This document shows, piece by piece, positions 9,648 through 17,820 of a stretch of DNA of 64,000 nt. Numbering within the stretch: position 1 is the first letter of the stretch; the number at the start of each line of letters is the position of its first letter. The DNA is taken from positions 8,417 to 72,416 of the forward strand of contig CAXRCG010000142.1 of NCBI GenBank assembly GCA_964228885.1, read 5' to 3'. Below the pieces are notes generated by a model, which was given only the letters and a program-made list of their open reading frames with translations, was not told the DNA's origin and did not search any database. Position numbers and translations under genes: made by a program. This stretch comes from UBA4582 sp964228885. GTDB lineage: Bacteria; Pseudomonadota; Gammaproteobacteria; Pseudomonadales; Azotimanducaceae.

Positions 9648-11996
9648 TCATCTACTTCCGCTCTCATTAGAAGGAGCGATCTGAGTGGGAGGCTTATCGC
9701 CGTCCAACAATATCAACAATGGCGGTAGCAACAAAAAATCCAAAATGAGAGCAATACCAATCACAATCGATACCAACAAACCCATATCACCGTTCGGTCT
9801 GAAATCAGATATGCCCAGCATCATAAATCCGGAAATTAACACCAAAGTTGTAATCCACAGAGCAACCCCAACCCGTTGAAACGCATAACGCACCGCATCT
9901 TCAGCAGACAACCCCTGTGCTCTCCTTGCTCGAAGATATTTACTGAGAAAATGTACTGTATCGTCAACAACAATGCCCATCGTGACTCCCAGCACAAGCG
10001 ACAGCGACTGACCTACGTGACCGCTCATCAAGTACCAGACGCCAAAGCCAGTAGCGCCAGGAAGAAGATTAGGTATCAAACTAATGAGGCCTATTTTCAC
10101 CGAACGCAATGTAATCAATAACACTATGGCGATGAGTACCAACGCGATGAAGGCCCCTTTCACACTACCCAACATACCTCGAATACCAATATGCGTGAAC
10201 ATCAAAGCCGTACTAGATCCTTCCTGTTCGAGTTCCGGTGCATTTTCATGAAGCCAGGCTTTGGCGTTTTCTTGCAGCTCAATAAACGCCGGCGTGGGCA
10301 AACTAGGCACAGAGACAATCATCCGCGATGCGGATTTATCAAAACTAAGCAAATTTGTTAGATCCAGACCAAAAGGTAATGACAACTCGTATAGCAAGAG
10401 ATACTGCGCAGCAAGATTTTGCGATTCTGGCAGACGATACCAAGCATCATCATTACCGTTCAGGTTCTTACTCAATCGCTTAACGATATCTGTGTAGGTA
10501 TTCACATGGGTGACATATTTCTGTTGCCGGTACCATTGCGCAAACTGCTCCACTCTCGCGAGATATTCAGGATCAGACACACCCTGTGGTTTTCCCGAGT
10601 CAAGGGAATACTCGATCCGGTATAGACCACCTAGGTTTTGATCAAGAAAGTCGGTATCGTGGCGAAGCTGAATAGACTCATCGAAGTACTTGCTGAACTG
10701 ATCGCTGACAATATTCATAGGTGCTAACGAAACCAGCGCTATTGATACAAGCACACTGAGCGACAACAATATAGAACGATGCAGAATCACCCAATCTGCA
10801 AATTGCGCCATCACTATGTTGGTTTTCGAATGACCGGGCTTAACGCCTGTCGGCAGTATGTACACAAATGCGGGTAAGAAAGTAAGTGAAAATAAGAAGG
10901 CATAGACCACCCCAATGGCTACGATATTTCCTATATCCTGAATAGGCGGTACATCCGCCAAAACGTTAAGGCTTAAAAACCCGATCGCGGTACTGACACT
11001 TGTCAAAGCAATTGGATGAATATTAATCGTGAGAGCATCAATCAGCGCAATTGTTTTTTCGCCACCTTCGCGTATCTCTTGATAAAAACTAACCAGCAGG
11101 TGAACACCATGCGCTACAGCCACTGTTAACAAAATGACAGGGGCCTGAGACGACAGGGGTGAAATTTGGAATCCAAGCCATCCTGCAGTGCCCATCGCAC
11201 AAATAATGGTGAACAGCGTTGTGAACACTATTGCTATCACGCCCACAACTGACCTAAGCAGCAATGCCATGATAAAAACCACCAACAGGAACATTAGCGG
11301 CGTTTGTGTACTGAGATCGCGTATCGAAGTTTCAGAAAAAGTCGCAGAAATGATAATCGAGCCCGTGGTAAAAACCTCCAACCCCGGATGCGCGGCCATA
11401 ATAGCTGCCTTTTGATCCCATGCCCAATGCGCGGCTTTCACTTCAGAATTTGAGGCGTTTTCCTCAAAGCGGAATTCAACATTTATTCCTGTAACTTTGC
11501 CGTCTTTGGAGATTAACCGGTTTTCTATCAAAGGCTCATTCAGGGAAATGCGCCGAACCTCTGCCATTTCTGCGACTGACAACTCGGCAGGGAATTCGAC
11601 CAAATTGTCGACAAGCAAGTCATCATCTTCCACTTTGGTATGCTGGTAGTTTGTTAACGAGTCAACGCGCGAAACCCCCTCCGTTTTCCATGCTTCATCC
11701 GTCAAGTCCGCAACCACTTGCAGTGTCTCGCGCGTGAAGGCGTCGCCTTTCTTCGGCGCAATACCAAAGAAAATATTATCGACCCGTGAGAACGTCGCCT
11801 CAAGTTCCTCGAACGCGAGCAGTTGGGGGTTTTCAGGGCCAAAGTTATCGCGAGTATCAGTAGATATTGTCAGAAACCTGATGCCTGACCCCGCGCCAAT
11901 AACAATCACTATGGTTAACGCTATAATCAGCCAACGGCTCCTTAGGACCAGATAGGGAAGCGTTGCATCCAGCTTTGAAACAGCACTTTCTGTCAT
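9648..11996 (-). CDS. MMPL/RND-superfamily exporter (COG1033 type)
   Basis: A 782-residue membrane protein in two homologous halves. One N-terminal TM (about 20-40) is followed by a large periplasmic domain, then a five-helix block with a sterol-sensing-domain-like look (LLTVAVAHGVHLLVSFYQ). A second periplasmic domain and TM block contain GIVVDDTVHFLSKYLRAR. This is the predicted RND exporter/MMPL family, which moves lipids or hydrophobic compounds using the proton motive force. A longer upstream frame to 12113 is rejected: the segment before the ATG at 11996 has no family match and a divergent gene begins at 12124. No membrane-fusion partner lies nearby. Confidence 0.87.
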   Translation of the reverse strand: MTESAVSKLDATLPYLVLRSRWLIIALTIVIVIGAGSGIRFLTISTDTRDNFGPENPQLLAFEELEATFSRVDNIFFGIAPKKGDAFTRETLQVVADLTDEAWKTEGVSRVDSLTNYQHTKVEDDDLLVDNLVEFPAELSVAEMAEVRRISLNEPLIENRLISKDGKVTGINVEFRFEENASNSEVKAAHWAWDQKAAIMAAHPGLEVFTTGSIIISATFSETSIRDLSTQTPLMFLLVVFIMALLLRSVVGVIAIVFTTLFTIICAMGTAGWLGFQISPLSSQAPVILLTVAVAHGVHLLVSFYQEIREGGEKTIALIDALTINIHPIALTSVSTAIGFLSLNVLADVPPIQDIGNIVAIGVVYAFLFSLTFLPAFVYILPTGVKPGHSKTNIVMAQFADWVILHRSILLSLSVLVSIALVSLAPMNIVSDQFSKYFDESIQLRHDTDFLDQNLGGLYRIEYSLDSGKPQGVSDPEYLARVEQFAQWYRQQKYVTHVNTYTDIVKRLSKNLNGNDDAWYRLPESQNLAAQYLLLYELSLPFGLDLTNLLSFDKSASRMIVSVPSLPTPAFIELQENAKAWLHENAPELEQEGSSTALMFTHIGIRGMLGSVKGAFIALVLIAIVLLITLRSVKIGLISLIPNLLPGATGFGVWYLMSGHVGQSLSLVLGVTMGIVVDDTVHFLSKYLRARRAQGLSAEDAVRYAFQRVGVALWITTLVLISGFMMLGISDFRPNGDMGLLVSIVIGIALILDFLLLPPLLILLDGDKPPTQIAPSNESGSR

Positions 11997-12123
11997 TCTA
12001 AACACCGGGATGAATTTCAAATCCAGTACATTACAGCAGCCAGCCACAGAGATACAGAACACCCCAAAGCGAACATAAAGTGTGAGACAATTCACCGCAC
12101 ACTGAAACGGCAACGAGAGACAA

Positions 12124-12441
12124 ATGACGATGAAATATCATGTGGTTGCTGCCACAAGCGAACTTGAAGAAGGTGGACAGAAGTTTATTGATTTGGAGGG
12201 TGAAGAAATTCTTTTGGTACAACACCAAGGTGAGTATTTTGCCATCGCTTACCTCTGCAGCCACGCTGAGTTCGGTCTGGAAGGAGGACAACTTCAGGAT
12301 GGTTGTATCACCTGCCCATATCATGGCGCAGAATTTTGCCTGAGAGATGGCTCTGTTCAGTCACCACCTGCCTTTGAACCCATTAAATCATACCCTTTGA
12401 AAATCGAAGATAATGCCATCGCCGTCGGCTTGGACGCCTAG
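12124..12441 (+). CDS. Rieske [2Fe-2S] ferredoxin (dioxygenase-type)
   Basis: A 105-residue single Rieske domain. The cluster ligands are Cys45-x-His47 and Cys64-x2-His67 (LCSHAEF and CPYHGAEF). Length and the absence of a signal or TM segment fit soluble Rieske ferredoxins that feed electrons to ring-hydroxylating oxygenases, or NirD-like subunits. No oxygenase alpha subunit lies next to it, so its partner is elsewhere. It is transcribed divergently from the MMPL exporter. Confidence 0.88.
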   Translation: MTMKYHVVAATSELEEGGQKFIDLEGEEILLVQHQGEYFAIAYLCSHAEFGLEGGQLQDGCITCPYHGAEFCLRDGSVQSPPAFEPIKSYPLKIEDNAIAVGLDA

Positions 12442-12656
12442 TAAATCACACAATCTACTGTCATCACAGACCACCACGAGTTCATTAGTTCAAGCGAACA
12501 ACGGTGCGTCCTGACAATTTTTCACCTGCGTAAAACAGTCCTCCCTCAGCAGTCTGAAACTTATCAGGCGCAAGACCGCTGAATGAGAAGCTTTAGTGAT
12601 TTAGGGGATACTGATCATCTGCTCGCGAAGCATTCAACCTTGTTAACTCGGAACCT

Positions 12657-12944
12657 CTAGGATTTGTATTGCGATTCAATAGTCGCATCCAGCTCTCGCT
12701 CTAAAGCTGCCAGACCCTTAATATGAGTCTCAACCAACTCATCAACGCTACGGTATCGGAAGACTTCCTTGCCCTCGCGCATTACAACCACTGCTTTAGG
12801 GTCTTTAGCGTAAAAAATCCCAGTTTTTTTATCCGAAGCCATGAACTGATCCCCAGCCCCCCGCAATTTCGATAGATCGTTGGTTTTGTTCATCTTAAGC
12901 CAAGCATACAGCATCACGCCAGCGGCACCTCCAGACTGGCTCAA
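12657..12944 (-). CDS. Small soluble protein of unknown function
   Basis: Up to 95 residues, acidic/basic mixed and rich in helix formers, with no TM segment. The start is uncertain. The longest frame begins at a TTG (12944), but GGAGGT lies 9 bases before a GTG at 12917 followed directly by an ATG (12914), so a protein of about 86 residues is more likely. The central part (KKTGIFYAKDPKAVVVMREG) reads like one compact domain. The family is not recognised. It lies downstream of, and on the same strand as, the MarR gene, about 90 bases away. Confidence 0.45.
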   Translation of the reverse strand: MSQSGGAAGVMLYAWLKMNKTNDLSKLRGAGDQFMASDKKTGIFYAKDPKAVVVMREGKEVFRYRSVDELVETHIKGLAALERELDATIESQYKS

Positions 12945-13037
12945 CCTGAGTATTAGTGATGAGAAGATTGACGAACAATTAGAAGCGCTATCACAGGATT
13001 CCTCAAGTTCGCATCTAGTGGCCTGATAGCGTTTGGA

Positions 13038-13514
13038 TTATGTTCGGGATTCATCTAACACCTTTCTGATTTTCTCCAACTCAGAAATTAACGCGACCAT
13101 TGCTTCAGCGGGTTGGCTCTGGAAAAGCTGCTCGAAGGCTGGTGTGGCAGAAATGATCGCCTCATTGCGGGCTCTTTGCCCTTCCGGTGTTAACCTTACA
13201 ACCTTCTGTCTACCTGAGTTCTCATCGGGAGTAACGGTGATAAAACCTTTGGCCTCTAGCTTTTTCAGAGAATTGGTTATAGCGCCTTTGGTTACTTCCA
13301 TTGCTTTAGCCAGTCGACCCGGTGACGCCTGATCGTCGACCCGGCAAAACCAGTTCAGAATACTAAACTGAGGTCGACTCATGCCGTAGGGTAAACTGCG
13401 TTTAAATCGGGTGGTCGATAGCTGAGCTATAATGCCTATTTCATTGAACAACCTAAAAACCAGTTCTCCGCTGACATAGGTATCGGCATTTTCTTGTTCC
13501 ATTGCTTTCGACAT
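13038..13514 (-). CDS. MarR-family transcriptional regulator
   Basis: A 158-residue winged-helix regulator. The DNA-binding part is seen as SPGRLAKAMEVTKGAITNSLKKLEAKGFI followed by a wing (TVTPDENSGRQKVVRLTPEGQ). The ATG at 13514 is chosen over an upstream start because GAAGGAGTG sits directly before it. MarR proteins dimerise and bind palindromes, often near their own promoters, and release DNA when a phenolic or lipophilic ligand or oxidant is bound. A perfect inverted repeat lies in the divergent intergenic region, so autoregulation plus control of the gene at 13645 is likely. Confidence 0.92.
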   Translation of the reverse strand: MSKAMEQENADTYVSGELVFRLFNEIGIIAQLSTTRFKRSLPYGMSRPQFSILNWFCRVDDQASPGRLAKAMEVTKGAITNSLKKLEAKGFITVTPDENSGRQKVVRLTPEGQRARNEAIISATPAFEQLFQSQPAEAMVALISELEKIRKVLDESRT

Positions 13515-13591
13515 CGAATCACTCCTTCGTACCTTCCCGTGATGAATGAAAAAACATGCTGAGGCTAAACAATCGCCTTGCAAATTATTTT

Positions 13592-13607
13592 AGTTTAACT
13601 TTAAACT
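13592..13607. promoter_or_regulatory. Probable MarR operator (perfect inverted repeat)
   Basis: AGTTTAA-CT-TTAAACT is a perfect 7-bp inverted repeat with a 2-base spacer. It is midway between the MarR gene (start 13514) and the divergent gene (start 13645). Size and position suit a MarR dimer site. A partial third half-site (TTTAGT) follows at about 13609-13614. That the regulator binds here is an inference. Confidence 0.6.
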
Positions 13608-13644
13608 GTTTAGTGTTGTACCTATTATTTGCCAAAGGATGGAT

Positions 13645-14046
13645 ATGAAAAAAATCTCCTTATCGATACTCGCGGTTGCATTCATATTGTTTGCCGGTGT
13701 CATGATGCTACAAATAGCGGCTTCCGAGCGTGTAGAAGTCGTTGAAGTGAAGACCCTTGATGATCAAGGAGGGTTCGCCACCACGCGTTTGTGGGTTATT
13801 GATCACGAAGGCAAACAGTATTTACGAGCCGGAGCCGATTCAGGCTGGTATCTGCGTATGAAGACCAATCCGAATATAACGATGACCAGAGACGGAAAAA
13901 GAGCACAATATTATGCTGTCGAGCGCAGAGATCTGGTGGACGTCATCAACGCAATGATGAACGAAAAATATACATGGGGAGACGATGTCATTGGCGCGGT
14001 TACCGGCAAAGAAGAGGCAATCCCGATGGAACTGCAGCCACTCTGA
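13645..14046 (+). CDS. Membrane-anchored protein with PNPOx-like split-barrel (DUF2255/DDN-like) features
   Basis: About 133 residues. An N-terminal hydrophobic segment (about 6-24) should anchor or export the protein. The rest resembles small split-beta-barrel flavin/F420-binding proteins: TTRLWVIDHEGKQYLRAGADSGWYLRMKTN-type strands, in which a strand-turn-strand 'lWvid..g.qYlRag..sgWylr' is followed by RDLVDVINAMMNEKYTW. The second ATG (13645) is preferred, because AAAGG at 13634-13638 abuts the first ATG but is well spaced from the second. It is divergent from MarR with the palindrome between them. Cofactor binding is not shown by sequence alone; F420, FMN or haem are possible. Confidence 0.6.
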   Translation: MKKISLSILAVAFILFAGVMMLQIAASERVEVVEVKTLDDQGGFATTRLWVIDHEGKQYLRAGADSGWYLRMKTNPNITMTRDGKRAQYYAVERRDLVDVINAMMNEKYTWGDDVIGAVTGKEEAIPMELQPL

Positions 14047-14159
14047 ATGTAGATTCATCAATCTCGCGAACTTCCTGAAATTCAGCCCTTCAGCCCGAAT
14101 TAGAACCAGATTCTTGTGTTATATTTCACTCGTGTTTCAAGTGAATTTATGGATGTTCA

Positions 14160-15146
14160 ATGCAAGCGGTAATTTGTGATCAGTTTGATACGCCCGACAA
14201 ATTAAGAATACAGGAAGTAGCAGATCCAACTCCTGAAGCAAATGAAGTGCTAATCCGCATCCATGCTACAGGGCTCGGTTATGTCGATGCGCTAACCGTC
14301 GCTGGTCTGTATCAAATTAAACCAGCGCTACCGTTTATTCCCGGAAACGAAATATCAGGCGTCATCGAACAAACAGGAGAGGAAGTAAAACACCTGCGCG
14401 TGGGTCAGCGCGTGCTGGCAATGCCCAGCCAAGGCGGGCTCGCTGAATTAGTATGCATGCCAGAATCTAAGTGCACACCAATTCCAGAAGTATTGTCCCA
14501 CGAAGGCGCTGCCAGTTTTCTCGTCAACTACTGCACCGCCTACCACGGTTTGAAGCTTTGTGGTCAACTAAAGGAAAAAGAAACGATTCTTATTCTTGGC
14601 GCCAGTGGCGGCGTTGGCATGGCTGCAATTGACGTCGCCAAGGCCATGGGTGCGGAAGTCATCGCGGCGGCCTCGACAAAAGTTAAACGTGATGCCTGTT
14701 TGGCATTTGGTGCAGACCATGTCGTCAACTACACAAATACGAACTGGCGCGACGACGTCAAAAAGGCGCTCAACGGCAAACCGCTGAATGTCGTTTACGA
14801 TCCGGTAGGCGGTGATTACGCCGAACCGGCACTGCGGTCTCTCGGCCCAGACGGCCGCTTTCTGGTTGTCGGATTTGCCGGTGGGGAAATCCCCTCGGTG
14901 CCACTCAACTTACCACTACTGAAGCGATGTTCGATTATCGGCGTAAACTGGGGCGGATATCTTGCTGCAAACCCATTGGAATCACGCCCAGTTCTGACAA
15001 AATTACTCGAATGGATCGCATCACGGAAACTGAACCCGCAGGCAGGAGAGACTGCGAATCTGAATAAGTCGGGTGAAGCTATGATGAAGATGCTAAATCG
15101 CGAAGCGATAGGAAAAATTGTCATTATTCCCACAATTACGAAATAA
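14160..15146 (+). CDS. NADPH:quinone oxidoreductase-like zinc-independent MDR enzyme
   Basis: A 328-residue medium-chain dehydrogenase/reductase of the quinone oxidoreductase type. An N-terminal GroES-like domain contains PFIPGNEISGVIEQTG. A Rossmann domain has GASGGVGMAA (about 147-156) and a downstream VVYDPVGG stretch. The zinc-binding cysteines of alcohol dehydrogenases are absent. It likely reduces quinones or enoyl/enone substrates with NADPH in the cytoplasm. It heads a same-strand group with epoxide hydrolase and ferredoxin genes. Confidence 0.9.
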   Translation: MQAVICDQFDTPDKLRIQEVADPTPEANEVLIRIHATGLGYVDALTVAGLYQIKPALPFIPGNEISGVIEQTGEEVKHLRVGQRVLAMPSQGGLAELVCMPESKCTPIPEVLSHEGAASFLVNYCTAYHGLKLCGQLKEKETILILGASGGVGMAAIDVAKAMGAEVIAAASTKVKRDACLAFGADHVVNYTNTNWRDDVKKALNGKPLNVVYDPVGGDYAEPALRSLGPDGRFLVVGFAGGEIPSVPLNLPLLKRCSIIGVNWGGYLAANPLESRPVLTKLLEWIASRKLNPQAGETANLNKSGEAMMKMLNREAIGKIVIIPTITK

Positions 15147-15196
15147 ACCTAACAACACCAGTATCTACCAGATAGTGATGTAACTAAGGAGTCAGT

Positions 15197-16354
15197 ATGT
15201 CAGGCGCTAAAAAACTCAACGTGACATCTTTTGAAATACCTTCCGCTGAACAAGATATTGCAGACTTGAAAACCCGGCTCGCGCTGACGAGATGGCCCGA
15301 CAAGGAAACACCATCGGACTGGAGCCAAGGCATTCCTCTCAGTTATATGCAAGAGATCAAAGAATACTGGCAAAATGAATACGACTGGCCACGCAGGGTT
15401 GCTCTACTGAACCAGTGGGATGGTTATATGACCGAAATAAACGGTCTGGATATTCATTTCCTCCACGTAAGATCAAAGCACAAGGAAGCGAAACCGCTAC
15501 TACTCACCCATGGCTGGCCAGGTTCGATAGTTGAGTTTCAAAAAGTTCTCGGCCCACTCTCTAATCCTACAGCACATGGTGGCAGCGCCGAAGATGCGTT
15601 CCATGTTGTATGCCCCACGCTTCCAGGATTTGGATATTCAGGCAAGCCTACTGCTACTGGCTGGAACATTGAGAAAATAGCTGAGACCTGGAACACACTC
15701 ATGGTGGGCATTGGTTACGATAGTTACTTCGCCCAGGGTGGCGATTGGGGCTCAATCGTCACAGCGATGATTGGCGTGCAGAACAAGGGGCATTGCCAAG
15801 CGATCCATATGAATATGCCGATCGCGCCGCCAGACCCACAAAAGATGGAGAATATGACCGAGCTGGAACAAAGCGCACTTGAGGCTATGAAATTTTACCA
15901 GGATCACGACTCAGGTTACTCCAAGCAACAGTCAACACGACCCCAGACACTTGGTTACGGTTTAGTAGATTCACCTATCGGTCAGGCTTCGTGGATCATT
16001 GAGAAGTTTTACCAATGGACTGACTGCGAAGGTCATCCCGAAAACGTCCTGAGTAGAGATGAGCTGCTCGACAATGTCATGATGTATTGGCTACCGGGCA
16101 CGGGTGCTTCTTCGGCCCGCATTTACTGGGAGAGTTTCGGCGCCGGTGGAACCTCCACTGATAAAATATCTCTTCCAACGGGTTGCAGTATTTTCCCCAG
16201 AGAGATCTTCAAAACATCAAAACGATGGGCCGAATCACGATTTACAAACCTCATTCACTTCAATGTACTCGAAAAGGGTGGACATTTCGCTGCAATTGAA
16301 CGACCAAAGACCTTTGTTGATGAGATTCAAACCTGTTTTAGACAAGTCCGATAA
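15197..16354 (+). CDS. Epoxide hydrolase (EHN domain plus alpha/beta hydrolase)
   Basis: A 385-residue protein. An N-terminal epoxide hydrolase domain (about 8-118, starting FEIPSAEQDIADLKTRLALT) precedes an alpha/beta hydrolase core. Visible elements are the HGWPGS oxyanion motif (105-110), nucleophile Asp183 in GGDWGS, and a C-terminal catalytic His363 in KGGHFAAIE. This is the microsomal-type epoxide hydrolase family, which opens epoxides to diols through an ester intermediate. An SD (AAGGAG) precedes the ATG. With the neighbouring oxidoreductase and ferredoxin it suggests oxidation of an alkene or aromatic compound followed by epoxide removal. Confidence 0.93.
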   Translation: MSGAKKLNVTSFEIPSAEQDIADLKTRLALTRWPDKETPSDWSQGIPLSYMQEIKEYWQNEYDWPRRVALLNQWDGYMTEINGLDIHFLHVRSKHKEAKPLLLTHGWPGSIVEFQKVLGPLSNPTAHGGSAEDAFHVVCPTLPGFGYSGKPTATGWNIEKIAETWNTLMVGIGYDSYFAQGGDWGSIVTAMIGVQNKGHCQAIHMNMPIAPPDPQKMENMTELEQSALEAMKFYQDHDSGYSKQQSTRPQTLGYGLVDSPIGQASWIIEKFYQWTDCEGHPENVLSRDELLDNVMMYWLPGTGASSARIYWESFGAGGTSTDKISLPTGCSIFPREIFKTSKRWAESRFTNLIHFNVLEKGGHFAAIERPKTFVDEIQTCFRQVR

Positions 16355-16488
16355 TTTGTCCTAATCTCACCTTTTACATCGAGTTGCACGCAGTTATAAA
16401 TACGCGTCCTTTGTAGGGGATCTCGGCCGGTCAGACAACCAGCCGAGCCAGTTTACCGAAATCAGTTTAATTGAATCAGGAGAGCCAA

Positions 16489-16809
16489 ATGGCCAAAATC
16501 AAGTTTGTCCAGCACGATGGTACGGAAATCGAAGTCGATGCTGAAATAGGTGCATCAATAATGAATGCTGCGATAGACAACGGTGTCGCTGGAATTGACG
16601 CTGATTGCGGTGGTGAATGCTCTTGCGCGACTTGCCATGTGCTTGTTGATTCTGATTGGGCCGGTAAACTTGGCGAAATTTCAGACCAAGAAAGTTCAAT
16701 GCTCGATCTCAACCCAGACCGCGAAGAAAGATCGCGCCTCTCATGTCAAATTCCCATGACCGAATCGCTAGATGGGGTCGTTGTGAATCTGCCTGAATTC
16801 CAGTACTAG
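16489..16809 (+). CDS. Adrenodoxin-type [2Fe-2S] ferredoxin
   Basis: A 106-residue ferredoxin read from the ATG at 16489, which has CAGGAGAG just upstream (an in-frame start at 16471 lies before the SD). Cluster cysteines are Cys40, Cys46, Cys49 (DCGGECSCATCH) and Cys86 (RLSCQIP), the vertebrate/adrenodoxin-type spacing. Cys44 is additional. Such ferredoxins donate electrons to cytochrome P450 monooxygenases or serve Fe-S assembly. Placement after an epoxide hydrolase favours the P450 role, but no P450 or ferredoxin reductase is in the window. Confidence 0.92.
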   Translation: MAKIKFVQHDGTEIEVDAEIGASIMNAAIDNGVAGIDADCGGECSCATCHVLVDSDWAGKLGEISDQESSMLDLNPDREERSRLSCQIPMTESLDGVVVNLPEFQY

Positions 16810-16881
16810 TCAAGAAAAATCAAACGTTGTAAGAAGACATCTATCTGGCGCTAATGCAATATTTTAGGGCTAAACAGACTG

Positions 16882-16915
16882 AGGCTGAACCGCTTTCTGC
16901 GTTTCAGCCTTTTTT
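16882..16915 (+). terminator. Rho-independent terminator after ferredoxin gene
   Basis: An 8-bp stem AGGCTGAA/TTCAGCCT with a 12-13 base loop is followed by a run of T on the + strand. It ends the oxidoreductase-epoxide hydrolase-ferredoxin group and separates it from the convergent peroxiredoxin gene. Confidence 0.85.
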
Positions 16916-16926
16916 ATGCGCATCCA

Positions 16927-17382
16927 CTATGGTGCAGATTGGATCGCAGCCTCAATAAACTTAATGTGGCTGCCAACGAAAAACTCAGAATTCACTCGAT
17001 TAAGTATTTTTTTGTCTGCATCAATCAAAAAAGTAGCTCGCCTGACGCCGAACCCCATAGGTCCGTCAACACCAAAGGCTCGAACTACCTTTTTGCCCTC
17101 GTCGAAGAGCAGAGGAAACGGCAGGTCGTGTGATTTCTTGAACCGCTGATGACTTTCAACAGACTGGGGACTCACGCCTACCACCTTCAGATTAGCATCG
17201 AGAATGTCATCGTGAATATCCCGAATACTACACGCTTCCATGGTACAAGCCGGTGTGAAGTCTGCCGGATAGAAGTAGAGTATCAGGGGCTGCCCGTCGG
17301 CAAGAAGACTGACCAAACTGATTGCGGCGCTATTTTCGTCTAGCAACTCGAATTCTGGTGCACTATCGCCAATCTTCAACAT
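16927..17382 (-). CDS. bcp: Thioredoxin-dependent peroxiredoxin, BCP/PrxQ type
   Basis: A 151-residue atypical 2-Cys peroxiredoxin. Peroxidatic Cys46 lies in the FTPACTMEAC motif, with resolving Cys51 five residues on, as in PrxQ/BCP. It reduces hydrogen peroxide and organic hydroperoxides and is recycled by thioredoxin. The ATG at 17382 (MLKIGDSAPEF) matches the family N-terminus and has GGAAGA upstream; the longer start at 17403 is not needed. Confidence 0.93.
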   Translation of the reverse strand: MLKIGDSAPEFELLDENSAAISLVSLLADGQPLILYFYPADFTPACTMEACSIRDIHDDILDANLKVVGVSPQSVESHQRFKKSHDLPFPLLFDEGKKVVRAFGVDGPMGFGVRRATFLIDADKKILNRVNSEFFVGSHIKFIEAAIQSAP

Positions 17383-17820
17383 TTTGATTCTTCCGGTTTC
17401 CAAGGCTCGGCATTCTAGCAGGATCGCACGGAAGTGCTACAAAAACCGCAGTCACGAACAAGATAACACTGGGTTGACAACAGCCTTGAATCAGCCTTCA
17501 ACTAAATAGACGCTGGATACAGACTGAGGGGCGAACGCGCCCCAAAAAACTTTGACGATCACGTAACCGCTGAAACCTCATTGTCGAACGATACTGAACC
17601 ACAAGACTTCGCGTTGACGATAATTGGAATGTAATCTGATTATTTTGCTAGAAGTCGGCAATATTGCCAAAACTCCTGACATTCAAGTTCACATGATTAA
17701 AGCTAACTGAGGTACATTTTTAACATTAATGCAAAGGAATTACTTCTTCCTCTGATCAGGGTCAACTAAACTAACCGCCCTAGCCTTGATAATAGCGCAA
17801 TTTGAAAGACTGAAATCAAT
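17383..17820. other. Divergent intergenic region, peroxiredoxin / trhO
   Basis: No gene seen. It should hold the two divergent promoters. A GC-rich 6-bp stem (GGGGCG/CGCCCC, 17528-17543) lies within but is not followed by a U-tract on either strand. The stretch next to trhO is AT-rich. Confidence 0.4.

Noticed and set aside
12841..13026. Open + strand frame ending SQDSSSSHLVA at a TGA near 13026
   Set aside because: It has no start codon or SD and runs antisense to the small gene at 12657-12944; it reads as chance openness.
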